A stretch of DNA of 45,990 bases from JAOUEA01 sp035711865 (GTDB lineage: Bacteria > Actinomycetota > UBA4738 > HRBIN12), in contig DASTBT010000111.1 of assembly GCA_035711865.1 (NCBI GenBank), positions 1 through 45,990 of the forward strand, in the 5' to 3' direction. The translations under genes were made by a program, and so were the position numbers. A model generated the notes under the pieces. The model was not told where the DNA came from. It saw nothing but the letters and a program-made list of their open reading frames with translations, and did no database searches. Every line of letters starts with the position of its first letter. Positions within the stretch are counted from its first letter, which is position 1. Of this stretch, positions 15,100 through 24,223 are shown in pieces.

Positions 15100-16392
15100 T
15101 CAGGCGACCCCCGGAGGCGCGCCCGAGAGCGACCGGCCACCTCGGTACCGGGCGGTGTCGCCGAGCTCCTCCTCGATGCGCAGGAGCTGGTTGTACTTCG
15201 CCGTGCGCTCACCCCGGCTCGGCGCGCCCGACTTGATCTGTCCCGCGTTGGTTGCGACCGCGAGATCGGCGATCGTGGTGTCCTCGGTCTCGCCGCTGCG
15301 ATGCGAGACGACGCTCGTGTAGCCGTTGCTCGTGGCGAGAGCCATCGTGTCGAGCGTCTCGGTGAGCGATCCGATCTGATTCACCTTGATCAGGATCGAG
15401 TTCGCGACGCCCTCGCGGATACCTCGCTCGAGCCGCTCGCCGTTCGTCACGAACAGGTCGTCGCCGACGAGCTGCACGCGCGGCCCGAGCTCACGGGTGA
15501 GATCGGCCCATCCCTCCCAGTCGTCCTGGTCGAGGCCGTCCTCGATCGACACGATCGGGAATCGGTCGACCAGGTCGGCCCAGAACGCGATCATCTCGTC
15601 GGCGGTCCGCTCGCCGCCCTCGAGCCGGTACCGGCCGTCGTCGCTGCGAAGCTCGCTGGTGGCCGGGTCCATCGCGAGCGCGACCTCGTCACCCGGCGTG
15701 AACCCGGCCTGCTCGATCGCGCGCAGGAGCCACTCGAGGGCTTCGGCGGCGGTGGCGATCTCGGGCGCGAACCCGCCCTCGTCGCCGACACCGGTGGCGA
15801 GCCCCTCGGCGTGCAGCAGCGCCCTGAGCGCATGGAAGCACTCCACGCCCCACCGGATCGCCTCGCCGAACGAGGCGGCGCCCACGGGCATCACCATGAA
15901 CTCCTGCAGCTCGAGCTCGTTGCCGGCGTGCGCCCCGCCATTGATCACGTTCATCATCGGCGTCGGAAGCACGTGCGCGTTCGGACCGCCGAGGTACCGC
16001 CAGAGGGGCACGCCGCTGGACTCGGCGGCGGCCTTCGCGACCGCCATCGAGACGCCCAGCACCGCGTTGGCACCGAGCTCGGACTTCGAGTCGGTGCCGT
16101 CGAGGGCCAGCAGCGTCGCGTCGACCCCGCGCTGGTCGAGCGCGTCGGCCCCCTCGAGGGCGTCCGCGATGCGGCCGTTCACGTTCGCCACCGCACCGAG
16201 CACACCTTTGCCGCCGAACCGCGCCGCGTCGTCGTCGCGCAGCTCGAGGGCTTCGTGCTCACCGGTCGAGGCGCCGCTGGGAACCGCCGAACGTCCGAAC
16301 GCGCCGTCGGTGAGCCATGCGTCGACCTCCACGGTCGGGTTGCCGCGCGAATCGAGGACCTCGCGGGCCTGCAGGGAAGCGATGGACGACAT
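15100..16392 (-). CDS. eno: Enolase
   Basis: This encodes 430 aa, full length. Conserved blocks occur in order: SGASTGEHEALELRD near the N-terminus, the catalytic Glu region in GDEGGFAPE, Mg ligands in SIEDGLDQDD and GDDLFVTN, the catalytic Lys in ILIKVNQIG, SHRSGETED, and IKSGAPSRGERTAKYNQLL. It interconverts 2-phosphoglycerate and phosphoenolpyruvate in glycolysis and gluconeogenesis. ftsB follows by 3 nt. A TACCAT -10 element is 9 nt upstream of the ATG, so eno has its own promoter with a very short leader. Confidence 0.98.
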   Translation of the reverse strand: MSSIASLQAREVLDSRGNPTVEVDAWLTDGAFGRSAVPSGASTGEHEALELRDDDAARFGGKGVLGAVANVNGRIADALEGADALDQRGVDATLLALDGTDSKSELGANAVLGVSMAVAKAAAESSGVPLWRYLGGPNAHVLPTPMMNVINGGAHAGNELELQEFMVMPVGAASFGEAIRWGVECFHALRALLHAEGLATGVGDEGGFAPEIATAAEALEWLLRAIEQAGFTPGDEVALAMDPATSELRSDDGRYRLEGGERTADEMIAFWADLVDRFPIVSIEDGLDQDDWEGWADLTRELGPRVQLVGDDLFVTNGERLERGIREGVANSILIKVNQIGSLTETLDTMALATSNGYTSVVSHRSGETEDTTIADLAVATNAGQIKSGAPSRGERTAKYNQLLRIEEELGDTARYRGGRSLSGAPPGVA

Positions 16393-16401
16393 GGGACGAC
16401 G

Positions 16402-16407
16402 ATGGTA
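16402..16407 (-). promoter_or_regulatory. -10 element (TACCAT) of eno
   Basis: TACCAT reads on the minus strand 9 nt before the eno ATG at 16392. The predicted transcript starts at or a few bases before the start codon. No clear -35 is seen. Confidence 0.45.
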
Positions 16408-16466
16408 TCCGACGACGCTCGGCTGCCATGTATTTCCCTACACCGGGCTGCATGTCCGCGCTTCGC

Positions 16467-17273
16467 TCACGGCGAAGCGTTCTCCGGCCGGCCCGACGCG
16501 TCGCCCTCGGGGGTGCGCATGAACAGCCGGCTCTGCCCGACGTCGTCGAACCCGAGCCGCGAGTAGAGGTGGCGGGGCCAGTCGTCGACGTCGGCGAACA
16601 GGAACACGAACGTGGCGCCCGCTTCGCGCGCCTCTCGCGCCGCCCGGAGCACGACGTTGCGCGCGATCCCACGGCCCCGGAACTCCTCGAGCGTGTTCAC
16701 GTCTTCGATCTGGGCGGTGTCCCCCATCACGTAGAGCTCGCAGGAGCCGGCGAGGATACCTCCGACGCGTTGGCCGAAGAATCGCGCGCCGACGCCGCCG
16801 GCGAGCACCTTGCGGAACTCGGCCATGCTCTGCGCCACCGCGGGATCGCTGCTCCACGGCTGGCGCGCGTGGATCTCGAGGCTCAGCGGGCGGTAGTCGT
16901 CGAAGGTGAGCTCCTCGGTCGCGGCGAGGTCGGACTCACGATCGGACCCGCGGCGGAGCACCATGACGACGAGCCCCTCCACCGAGTACCCGTGTTCGGC
17001 CATGCCCAGGGCGATCGCATCGGCGTCGACCGCCGAGGCGAACTCCACCTCGCGGTGACGGAACCCTTCATATGCGTCGTCGAGCGCCCGCGCGATGTCC
17101 TCGGCGGTCGCCCCGCCGAGCGGACGGCCGACGATCGCCATGTTCGCGTCGTAGCGCAGCGGGAAGTCGTCGTTGAAGTACGCGGTCCCCCATGGGAGCG
17201 GCGTCGTGCGCGTGCTGGTGCGGGCCAACACCTGCTCCTGGAAGAGGAACGCTCGCATGTGGTCGGTCGTCAT
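16467..17273 (-). CDS. GNAT-family protein with N-terminal extension
   Basis: This encodes 268 aa. Residues about 130-255 form a GNAT domain with EDVNTLEEFRGRGIARNVV as the CoA-binding segment, and a conserved helix and strand ending in LYSRLGFDDVG. Residues 1-125 resemble a second, degenerate acetyltransferase lobe. It starts 49 nt after the PLP-dehydratase stop and ends 74 nt before eno, all on the same strand, so it belongs to the mazG-to-eno run. The substrate is not predictable. An in-frame ATG six codons in is an alternative start. Confidence 0.85.
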   Translation of the reverse strand: MTTDHMRAFLFQEQVLARTSTRTTPLPWGTAYFNDDFPLRYDANMAIVGRPLGGATAEDIARALDDAYEGFRHREVEFASAVDADAIALGMAEHGYSVEGLVVMVLRRGSDRESDLAATEELTFDDYRPLSLEIHARQPWSSDPAVAQSMAEFRKVLAGGVGARFFGQRVGGILAGSCELYVMGDTAQIEDVNTLEEFRGRGIARNVVLRAAREAREAGATFVFLFADVDDWPRHLYSRLGFDDVGQSRLFMRTPEGDASGRPENASP

Positions 17274-17322
17274 CGCCGGGCGAGGATACCCGTGGATCGG
17301 GTCGGGCCCGGAGCCGGGTCGA

Positions 17323-18273
17323 TCAGGAGATCACGTCGGCCGGGTCGCCGTTGGCGCCGCAGACGAGCACGACGACGCGCTCGGTGGCATCGGGCACGAA
17401 CGCACCGCACATCACCGCGGACAGTGCCGCCGCACCGCCGGGCTCGGCGAACAGGCGCAGCTCGCGCCAGATCGCGCGCTGGGCCGCGAGGATCGCCTCG
17501 TCGTCGACGAGCACGACCTGCTCGACGTGACCGGCGTCGGCGACCTCGAACGCGATATCGCCGACCCGGCGGGCGCCGAGGGAATCGGCGGCCCGGCCGG
17601 AAACCGGAACCTCGACGGGCCGGCCCGCGTCGAGAGCGGCCCGCAGGCACGACGACGCTGTGGGCTCGACGCCGATCACCTGCGTCGCTTCGTTCGAGAA
17701 CCACGTCGCGATGCCACCGATCAGGCCTCCGCCGCCGACCGCCACGACGACGATATCGGTCCCGGGAGCCTGCTCGCTGAGCTCGGCGCCGATCGTGCCC
17801 TGCCCGGCGACGACCGGTGACTGGTCGTACGGATGCATCCATACCGCCCCCGTCTCGTCGCGGCGGGCGGCGGCAGCCTCGGCCGCATGGTCGTAGTAGC
17901 CGTCGATCACGCGCACGTCCGCCCCGGTGGTGCGGACCTTGTCGATCTTCGCGGCCGGCGACGTCGACGGCACGAAGATCTCGGCGTGGTGGCCGAGCTC
18001 GCGGGCGGCGTGGCCGACCGCCAACCCGAAGTTCCCGCCGCTCGCGGCCACGACGCCCGCGAGGCCCACTCCGGCCGTGAGCATGCGGTTGAAGGCGCCG
18101 CGCGGCTTGAACGACCCGGTCACCTGGAGCAGCTCGAGCTTCAGCGTGAGCGGAGCATCGACGCCGAACGTGCCTGCCGCCACGTCGAGCACCGGCGTAC
18201 GGCGCACGTAGGGCGCGATGCGTGGCCGGGCGCTCGCGACGTCGTCGCGGCTCGGCGTCGCGGCGTCGCTCAC
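17323..18273 (-). CDS. PLP-dependent threonine/serine dehydratase-family enzyme
   Basis: This encodes 316 aa of the fold-type II PLP family. GSFKPRGA places the Schiff-base lysine at K56, ASGGNFG (77-83) replaces the usual SSGNHAQ loop, and GGGGLIGG (180-187) is the phosphate-binding glycine loop. The length matches catabolic threonine dehydratase or serine racemase without an ACT domain, so allosteric control by isoleucine is not expected. The ATG overlaps the mazG stop (ATGA), giving tight coupling. It deaminates a hydroxy-amino acid to a keto acid and ammonia, or racemises serine. Confidence 0.9.
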   Translation of the reverse strand: MSDAATPSRDDVASARPRIAPYVRRTPVLDVAAGTFGVDAPLTLKLELLQVTGSFKPRGAFNRMLTAGVGLAGVVAASGGNFGLAVGHAARELGHHAEIFVPSTSPAAKIDKVRTTGADVRVIDGYYDHAAEAAAARRDETGAVWMHPYDQSPVVAGQGTIGAELSEQAPGTDIVVVAVGGGGLIGGIATWFSNEATQVIGVEPTASSCLRAALDAGRPVEVPVSGRAADSLGARRVGDIAFEVADAGHVEQVVLVDDEAILAAQRAIWRELRLFAEPGGAAALSAVMCGAFVPDATERVVVLVCGANGDPADVIS

Positions 18274-19103
18274 GCTTCCCGCGCCTCGCGGAACAGGGCC
18301 CGCAGCTCCGCCTCGTCGGCGGCCTCGACGTCGACCCCCCGGGCGGCCGCGAGCTCCACGAACCGCTCGTAGCGCTCCGAGAACGACCGCACCGTGCGCC
18401 GCAGCGCGCTCTCGGCGTCGACGCCCAGCCTGCGAGCGAGCGCGACCGTGGCGAAGAGCACGTCGCCCACCTCTTCCTCGGAGTGCGCGCTGTCACCGGT
18501 CGCGGCGGCGAGCTCGTCGACCTCCTCACGCAGGGCGTCGACGGCCCCGTCGACCGAACGCCACTCGAAGCCCCAGCCGGCGGCCCGGCGCTGCACCTTC
18601 GCCGCCCGGGCGAGCGAGGGCAGCGAGGCGGGGATGTCGTCGTCGACCACGGAACGCTCTCCGGCTTCCGCAGCCTTGAGCTTCTCCCAGTTCACGAGCA
18701 CCTCGTCGGCCCCGCCCACCTCGACCTCACCGAAAACGTGGGGATGCCGGTAGATCAGCTTGCGGACGAGTCCTTCCGCGACGTCGTCGACGTCCCATCG
18801 GCCCTCGTCGGCGGCCATCTGCGCATGGAAGACGACCTGGAGCAGCACATCGCCGAGCTCGTCGCGCATCGCGTCGTCGTCGCCGGCGTCGATCGCCTCG
18901 AGCAGCTCGTGGGTCTCCTCCAGCAGATGGCGCGCCAGCGTGCGATGGGTCTGCTCGGCGTCCCATGGACACCCACCGGGACCCCGGAGGCGCGCCATGA
19001 CCCGTACGAGGTCGAGGAGCCGCCGACCCTCGTGGGAGCTGGGAACCGGGCCCTCGGGAACGTGGGCGAGCAGATCGCCGGCGCTCGAGGGCATCTCGGT
19101 CAC
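18270..19103 (-). CDS. mazG: MazG-type nucleoside triphosphate pyrophosphohydrolase
   Basis: This encodes 277 aa from the GTG at 19103, which overlaps the upstream stop (GTGA). An ATG three codons later is the alternative. Two MazG domains are present. The N-terminal one has RGPGGCPWDAEQTHRTL, EETHELLEAI and DELGDVLLQVVFHAQ. The C-terminal one has a second EEVDELAA/EEEVGDVLFA metal site. The enzyme hydrolyses non-canonical or damaged NTPs to NMP and pyrophosphate. Its place between an extracytoplasmic foldase and a PLP enzyme, downstream of mfd, matches the mfd-mazG order of both actinobacteria and Bacillus. Confidence 0.95.
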   Translation of the reverse strand: MTEMPSSAGDLLAHVPEGPVPSSHEGRRLLDLVRVMARLRGPGGCPWDAEQTHRTLARHLLEETHELLEAIDAGDDDAMRDELGDVLLQVVFHAQMAADEGRWDVDDVAEGLVRKLIYRHPHVFGEVEVGGADEVLVNWEKLKAAEAGERSVVDDDIPASLPSLARAAKVQRRAAGWGFEWRSVDGAVDALREEVDELAAATGDSAHSEEEVGDVLFATVALARRLGVDAESALRRTVRSFSERYERFVELAAARGVDVEAADEAELRALFREAREA

Positions 19104-20188
19104 GGGGCGGGAGTGCTCCCGTCGCCGGTGCCGTCGGCGGGACCTGCGGTCGCGCTCGGGTCGGTGCTGTTGACCGCGACCACGGAGAGGGTCTCGAGGT
19201 CCCACCGTCCGTACTTCGGGTTCACCTCGACGCCCTGTGTCTCGATCTGGTCGCGCATCCACGCGGAGAACACGGCCCCCTGCTCGCCCTCGGCCAGCTG
19301 GGCGCGAGCCTCCTCCAAGGGGAGGACCTGCTTGTCCACGAGGTAGATCACGTGCCAACCGAACTCGCTGCGGACCGGCTGGGAGATCTCGCCGGGTTCG
19401 AGCGCGGCCGCCGCCTCGCCGAACTCCGGCACGTACGTGGAGGCGACGGCTTGGCCGAGGCTCCCGCCGTTGGCTCCGGAGCCGGTGTCGGTCGAGACCT
19501 CCCTCGCGAGGTCCTCGAACGTCTTCCGGGTGGCGCCGGGCGCGGTCACCTGCTCGTAGACGTCCTGTGCCTCGGCCTCGGAGTCGACCAGGATGTGGAG
19601 GGCGTCGATCGTGGTGAACCGCAGGATCTCATCCTCGTACAGCCGCTGCATCTGCTCGTCGTCGAGGCCGTCCTCCGCCACCGCGGTCTGCACCGCCTGG
19701 AACAGCAGCACATCGTTCGCGAGCGTCTGCAGATCGGCGCGCGTGAGGTCGAGCTTCCCCAGCTCCTCGTCGACCGTGTCGGCCGAGAGCTGGTCGTCGA
19801 GGTTCGCGATGATGTCGTCGACCTCCGACGCCTTCACCGAGATGTCGTTGCTGCCCGCGTAGTCGGTGACGAACACGTTCTGGATCAGGTTCGACAGGGT
19901 GAACCGGTTGCACACCGTCGCCTGGGACTCGCCGTCGGCGGCCGGGCCGCCGCACTGCTGCTGGTTCAGGGCGGCCAGGAACGTGAACAGCTTCGATTGC
20001 TGCGCGACCTGCTCGTCGGTGATGTCGGTTTCGCCCGCGGTCGCGGCGGGCGACGGCCCGGTGCTGCACGCGGCGAGGAGCACGAGCCCGATCACGGGCA
20101 GGACGATGAGGCGGAGCCTTCGGGGGTTCACGAGCGACCAGTCTACGGGCTCGGCGGCGGCCGGCCGCCCCAGGTTCACGCGCGACAC
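19100..20188 (-). CDS. PpiC/SurA-type peptidyl-prolyl isomerase lipoprotein
   Basis: This encodes 362 aa. A GTG start at 20188 lies 7 nt after the mfd stop. A hydrophobic segment ends in LLAAC, so C41 is the lipidated residue of a lipoprotein signal. A SurA-like helical region (about 55-190) precedes a parvulin domain (about 195-295, with DALHILVDSEAEAQDV, GGSLGQ and SEFGWHVIYL). A C-terminal helix and a Thr/Pro tail follow. It acts as a chaperone-isomerase for exported proteins, like PrsA. A GTG at 20131 would give a more standard signal peptide. The stop overlaps the mazG start. Confidence 0.9.
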   Translation of the reverse strand: MSRVNLGRPAAAEPVDWSLVNPRRLRLIVLPVIGLVLLAACSTGPSPAATAGETDITDEQVAQQSKLFTFLAALNQQQCGGPAADGESQATVCNRFTLSNLIQNVFVTDYAGSNDISVKASEVDDIIANLDDQLSADTVDEELGKLDLTRADLQTLANDVLLFQAVQTAVAEDGLDDEQMQRLYEDEILRFTTIDALHILVDSEAEAQDVYEQVTAPGATRKTFEDLAREVSTDTGSGANGGSLGQAVASTYVPEFGEAAAALEPGEISQPVRSEFGWHVIYLVDKQVLPLEEARAQLAEGEQGAVFSAWMRDQIETQGVEVNPKYGRWDLETLSVVAVNSTDPSATAGPADGTGDGSTPAP

Positions 20189-20195
20189 ACGAACG

Positions 20196-23100
20196 TCACG
20201 TGGCCGCGGGCAACACCTTGTCGCCGGTCACGGCCTCGAGTAGCCATCGCTCGACGAACGCGACCAGGTCGGCGCCGAAGACCCGCTCGGGCACGAGGTT
20301 CAGCGTGCGGGACTCGGGCGCGTAGCTTGCCCCGTACACGCGTTCCTCGAGGTCGACCACCAGGGCATCGGGGATCGTGACCGGCTTGAGCCGCACCTGG
20401 TCTCGGAACGTCGAGATCTCTTCCACGCCCAGCGCCCGCGCCGTGACGCGGAGTGACGCGATCGCGAACAGCGTCACCACCTCGTCGGGCAACGCGCCGT
20501 AGCGGTCCACCGTCTCCTCCCGGATGCTCTCGAGCGCCTCGTGGTCGGGCGCGAGCGAGATGCGCCGGTACAGCTCGAGTCGCAGGGCCTCCTGCCCAAC
20601 CCAGCCGGGCGGCACGAACGCCTTGACCGGCAGGTCGATGCGCAGCTCCGACTCCACGGGGATCTCCTCGCCCTTCATCTCCGCCATCGACTCCTGCAGG
20701 ATGCGCGCGTACGCGTCGAAGCCCACCGCGGCGATGTGGCCCGACTGCTCGGCGCCGAGCATGTTGCCGGCGCCCCGGATCTCGAGGTCCTTCATCGCGA
20801 TCTTGAAGCCCGAGCCGAGCGCCTGGTGCGCGCTGATCGTCGCGAGTCGCTCCCGCGCCTCGTCGGTCATCTCGCGCTGCGGCGGGAAGAAGAAGTAGGC
20901 GAAGGCGCGTTCGGTGGAGCGCCCGACCCGGCCGCGGAGCTGGTACATCTGAGCGAGCCCGAGCAGATCGGCTCGGTCGACCACGAGCGTGTTCGCGTTC
21001 GGCACGTCGAGCCCGCTCTCGATGATCACGGTCGAGACGAGCACGTCGGCCTCGCGGTTCCAGAACTTCATCATCTGCCGCTCGAGCAGCGCCTCGTCCA
21101 TCCGTCCGTGCGCGACGACGATGCGAGCCTCGGGCAGCTCCTGCTGCAGCCACGCCGCCTGGCGGTCGATCGTCGCCACCCGGTTGTGCACCCAGAAGAC
21201 CTGGCCCTCGCGGAGCAGCTCCCGGCGGACCGCGCCGAGCGCGAGCCCCTCGTCGTAGCTACCGACGTAGGTGAGCACGGGCTGGCGGTCCTCGGGCGGC
21301 GTATCGATCGTGCTCATCTCGCGGATGCCGGTGAGCGCCATCTCGAGCGTGCGGGGGATCGGCGTGGCCGTCATCGTAAGCACGTCGACGCTCGCGCGGA
21401 ATTGCTTCAACCGTTCCTTGTGCGCGACCCCGAACCGCTGCTCCTCGTCGACCACGAGCAGCCCGAGGTCCCGGAAGGCCATGTCCTTGCCGAGCAGCCG
21501 GTGCGTGCCGATCACGATGTCGACCTTCCCGGCCTTCACGTCCTCGACGACCTGCCGCTGTTCGTCGTGGCTCACGAACCGGCTGAGCATCCTCACCGTC
21601 ACCGGGAACGGCGAGAACCGCTCGCTGAACGTGATGAAATGCTGCTCGGCCAGCAGCGTCGTCGGCACGAGCACGGCGACCTGCTTGCCTTCCATCACCG
21701 CCTTGAACGCAGCGCGCAGGGCGATCTCGGTCTTGCCGAACCCGACGTCGCCGCAGATCAGGCGGTCCATGGGCTTGGGCAGCATCATGTCGGCCTTGAC
21801 CTCGTCGATCGCCGAGATCTGGTCGGTGGTCTCTTCGTGCGGGAACGCGTCCTCGAGCTCCCGCTGCCACGGCGTGTCGGGGCCGAACGCGTGCCCGGGC
21901 ACCGTCATGCGCACGGTGTACAGGCGCACGAGCTCGCCGGCCATGTCGCGCACGGCCCGCTTGACCTTGGCCGTCGCCCGGGCCCAATCGCTGCCGCCCA
22001 TGCGATGCAGGCGCGGCGTGTCGCCGCCGACGTACTTCGCGACCATGCCGACCGCGTCGCTCGGCACGAACAGCTTGTCGCCGCCCGCGTACTCGAGGAT
22101 CAAGTAGTCGCGCTCGGCGCCCGCGAGCGCCCGGTGCGTGATGCCCGTGTACCGGCCGACCCCGTGGATGCGGTGCACGGCGAAGTCGCCCGGCTCGAGC
22201 TCGTCGGCGATCGAGTCGGTAGGCCGGCGGGTGAACCGCGGCGCGGTGCGCGTGTGCCGCCGGGAACCGAACAGATCCTCCTCGGTGGCCACGGCGAGCT
22301 TCCCGGCCGGGAACACGAACCCGTCGGCCAGCGGGGACTCGACGGCCTCGACCGGCACGCCCTCGCCGATCACCTCGCTGGCGCGTTCGAGCGAGCCGTG
22401 GCCCCTGGCCGAGAGCACCACGCGGAAGCCGCGCCCCGCCAGATCCCCGACTCGCTGCGCGAGCTCGGCGGCGTTGCCCTGCGCGCTGCCCCATCCCTCG
22501 ATGCCGAGGTCGAGCCCCTCCGCGAATTCCGTGAGGTGCAGCCGAACGCGCGAGCCGAGCGCCTCGTCGAGCGGATGCAGCACCCGTGCCGACGGCCACG
22601 CCGTGGCTTCGGCGAGCGCCTCCGCCTCCTGGTGTGCTGCGCGTGCCCGATCGAGGGTGCGGTGCGCGTGCGTGATCACGACCCATCCTCCGTCGGGCAC
22701 CACCTCGGCCGGGGTCGGCATGCGCTCGAACAGGAACGGCGCCAGCGTCTCCACGCCCTCGACGAACAGCCCGTCGGCGAGGCGTTCGAGCTGATCGGCG
22801 AAGCGCTCGGGCGCCCCGCCGGCCGCCTGCCGCGCCCTCGCGCGTATCGCATCGTCGGGGATCAGCTCCCGCGTCGCCGGCACTTCGGCCAGCGCGACCC
22901 GGTCGGTCGAGAGCTGCGTCGACGGCAGGAATTCGCGGATCGACTCCACCTCGTCGCCCCAATAGTCCAGTCGCACCGGTCGGCGCGCCGTTCCGGGGAA
23001 GACGTCGACGACCCCCCCTCGCACGGCGAACTCCCCACGGTGCTCGACGATGTCGGCTCGCAGGTACCCGAGGTCGACGAGCCGCTCGGCGAGCGCGTCG

Positions 23101-23540
23101 GGTGGCAGGTCGAGACCGGCGACGAGCTGCAACGGCGGCGTCAGGCCGAGCGTCGGGATCATGCCCTGCATCGCGGCCATCGCCGGCGCCACGAGCACGA
23201 ACGACCCCTTGGCCTCCCGAGCGTGAGCGATCGCGTTCGTCCGACGAGCGGCCACCTCGGGCGCGGGCGGGATGCCCTCGTACGAAAGGGCCTCCCACGC
23301 CGGCAGCAGGGCGACCCGCTCCGGCCCGAGCAGCGCGGCGAGGTCGGCCGCGAGCGCCTCGGCCTCGCGGGGGCCGGGGGCCACGGCGAAGACGGGCGCC
23401 TCGAGCGCGGTCGCCACTCCGGCGACCACGAAATCCTCCCCCGCCTCGGCCCGGGCCACGATCGGCCGCGCCCGTTCGAGCAGGAGCTTCTCGAACGGCT
23501 CGGATCGCACCAGCACCTCGACCGCTTCCTGCAGACCCAC
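20196..23540 (-). CDS. mfd: Transcription-repair coupling factor
   Basis: This encodes 1114 aa, full length. The GTG at 23540 follows GAGGAAGG. The order is: UvrB-like N-terminal module (1-340), the RNA polymerase-interacting CarD/RID domain near 455-520 (PGDFAVHRIHGVGRYTG), then the SF2 translocase with GDVGFGKTEIALRA (Walker A), LLVVDEEQRFG (Walker B, DEEQ), TATPIPRT and the second RecA lobe ending in RGRVGRSTERAFAYFF. The TRCF C-terminal domain follows. Mfd removes stalled RNA polymerase and recruits UvrA. It leads the run with the PpiC lipoprotein, mazG and the dehydratase. Confidence 0.98.
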   Translation of the reverse strand: MGLQEAVEVLVRSEPFEKLLLERARPIVARAEAGEDFVVAGVATALEAPVFAVAPGPREAEALAADLAALLGPERVALLPAWEALSYEGIPPAPEVAARRTNAIAHAREAKGSFVLVAPAMAAMQGMIPTLGLTPPLQLVAGLDLPPDALAERLVDLGYLRADIVEHRGEFAVRGGVVDVFPGTARRPVRLDYWGDEVESIREFLPSTQLSTDRVALAEVPATRELIPDDAIRARARQAAGGAPERFADQLERLADGLFVEGVETLAPFLFERMPTPAEVVPDGGWVVITHAHRTLDRARAAHQEAEALAEATAWPSARVLHPLDEALGSRVRLHLTEFAEGLDLGIEGWGSAQGNAAELAQRVGDLAGRGFRVVLSARGHGSLERASEVIGEGVPVEAVESPLADGFVFPAGKLAVATEEDLFGSRRHTRTAPRFTRRPTDSIADELEPGDFAVHRIHGVGRYTGITHRALAGAERDYLILEYAGGDKLFVPSDAVGMVAKYVGGDTPRLHRMGGSDWARATAKVKRAVRDMAGELVRLYTVRMTVPGHAFGPDTPWQRELEDAFPHEETTDQISAIDEVKADMMLPKPMDRLICGDVGFGKTEIALRAAFKAVMEGKQVAVLVPTTLLAEQHFITFSERFSPFPVTVRMLSRFVSHDEQRQVVEDVKAGKVDIVIGTHRLLGKDMAFRDLGLLVVDEEQRFGVAHKERLKQFRASVDVLTMTATPIPRTLEMALTGIREMSTIDTPPEDRQPVLTYVGSYDEGLALGAVRRELLREGQVFWVHNRVATIDRQAAWLQQELPEARIVVAHGRMDEALLERQMMKFWNREADVLVSTVIIESGLDVPNANTLVVDRADLLGLAQMYQLRGRVGRSTERAFAYFFFPPQREMTDEARERLATISAHQALGSGFKIAMKDLEIRGAGNMLGAEQSGHIAAVGFDAYARILQESMAEMKGEEIPVESELRIDLPVKAFVPPGWVGQEALRLELYRRISLAPDHEALESIREETVDRYGALPDEVVTLFAIASLRVTARALGVEEISTFRDQVRLKPVTIPDALVVDLEERVYGASYAPESRTLNLVPERVFGADLVAFVERWLLEAVTGDKVLPAAT

Positions 23541-23613
23541 GAACCTTCCTCACCCGGCATGCGGACACCGCGAACAGGCCTCGTCGCGTCGCGACGGGCC
23601 TGAACGGAACGCA

Positions 23614-23619
23614 GTGTAC
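23614..23619 (-). promoter_or_regulatory. Probable -10 element of mfd
   Basis: TACACT reads on the minus strand in the 89-bp gap between pth and mfd, about 73 nt before the mfd GTG. It fits TANNNT. No convincing -35 is visible. Confidence 0.3.
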
Positions 23620-23629
23620 CGGGGGGTCC

Positions 23630-24208
23630 TCAGCCCGTGGGCGATTGGCGGTTGAAGCGGTCCTGGGTCGCCGCGAGCCCGTCGGCGATCAGGCTGCGCA
23701 CCGCGTCGGCGGCGTGGTCGACCCAGATCGCGACATCGGCGTCGAGCTGCTTCCCGATCGGATGCAGCACGAAGTCGGCCGGATCCTGCCGCCCGGGCGG
23801 ACGCCCGACGCCGATGCGCGCGTGCAGGAACTCGCGCCCGCCCATCGCCTGCTGCAGCGACTTCACGCCGTTGTGCGAGCTTCCCCCACCGAGCTTCACG
23901 CGGAGCTCACCCGCGGGGATGTCGAGCTCGTCGTAGACCGCGATCATGTGGCCGGCCTCCACGTCTCGCTTCTTCGCGAGGCTCGCGTACGAGGGACCCG
24001 ACTCGTTCATGAACCGGGTCGATGACGCGAGCACGACCAGCTCCCCCGCCTCGCGGATCTCCGCGACCTCGACGGGCAGGAAGCGCACCTTCTTGAACCG
24101 CGCCCCGTGAACGCGCGCGAGCTCGTCCGCCACCATGCGCCCGAGGTTGTGCCGCGTGTTCGCGTAGCGGTCGCCGGGATTGCCGAGACCGGCGACGAGC
24201 CAGGTCAT
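23630..24208 (-). CDS. pth: Peptidyl-tRNA hydrolase
   Basis: This encodes 192 aa, the normal length. WLVAGLGNPGDRYANTRHNLG contains the catalytic His in TRHN, FMNESG holds the substrate-binding Asn, and GGGSSHNGVKSLQQAMG and RIGVGRPPG complete the signature. The enzyme frees tRNA from prematurely released peptidyl-tRNA. It starts 15 nt after the rplY stop, the same rplY-pth order as in mycobacteria and Bacillus (ctc-spoVC). Confidence 0.97.
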   Translation of the reverse strand: MTWLVAGLGNPGDRYANTRHNLGRMVADELARVHGARFKKVRFLPVEVAEIREAGELVVLASSTRFMNESGPSYASLAKKRDVEAGHMIAVYDELDIPAGELRVKLGGGSSHNGVKSLQQAMGGREFLHARIGVGRPPGRQDPADFVLHPIGKQLDADVAIWVDHAADAVRSLIADGLAATQDRFNRQSPTG

Positions 24209-24223
24209 GCGCGTGGCGTGGGG

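Noticed and set aside
17273..17300. Third SigF/SigB-like promoter (GGGTAT) before the GNAT gene at 16467-17273
   Set aside because: GGGTAT is present on the minus strand, but nothing like GTTT is found 15-17 nt upstream.
20541..23603. 1020-codon plus-strand open frame opposite mfd, and a 769-codon frame at 21259-23568
   Set aside because: Mfd is intact with all helicase motifs. The other frames are shadows caused by codon bias and have no recognisable features.
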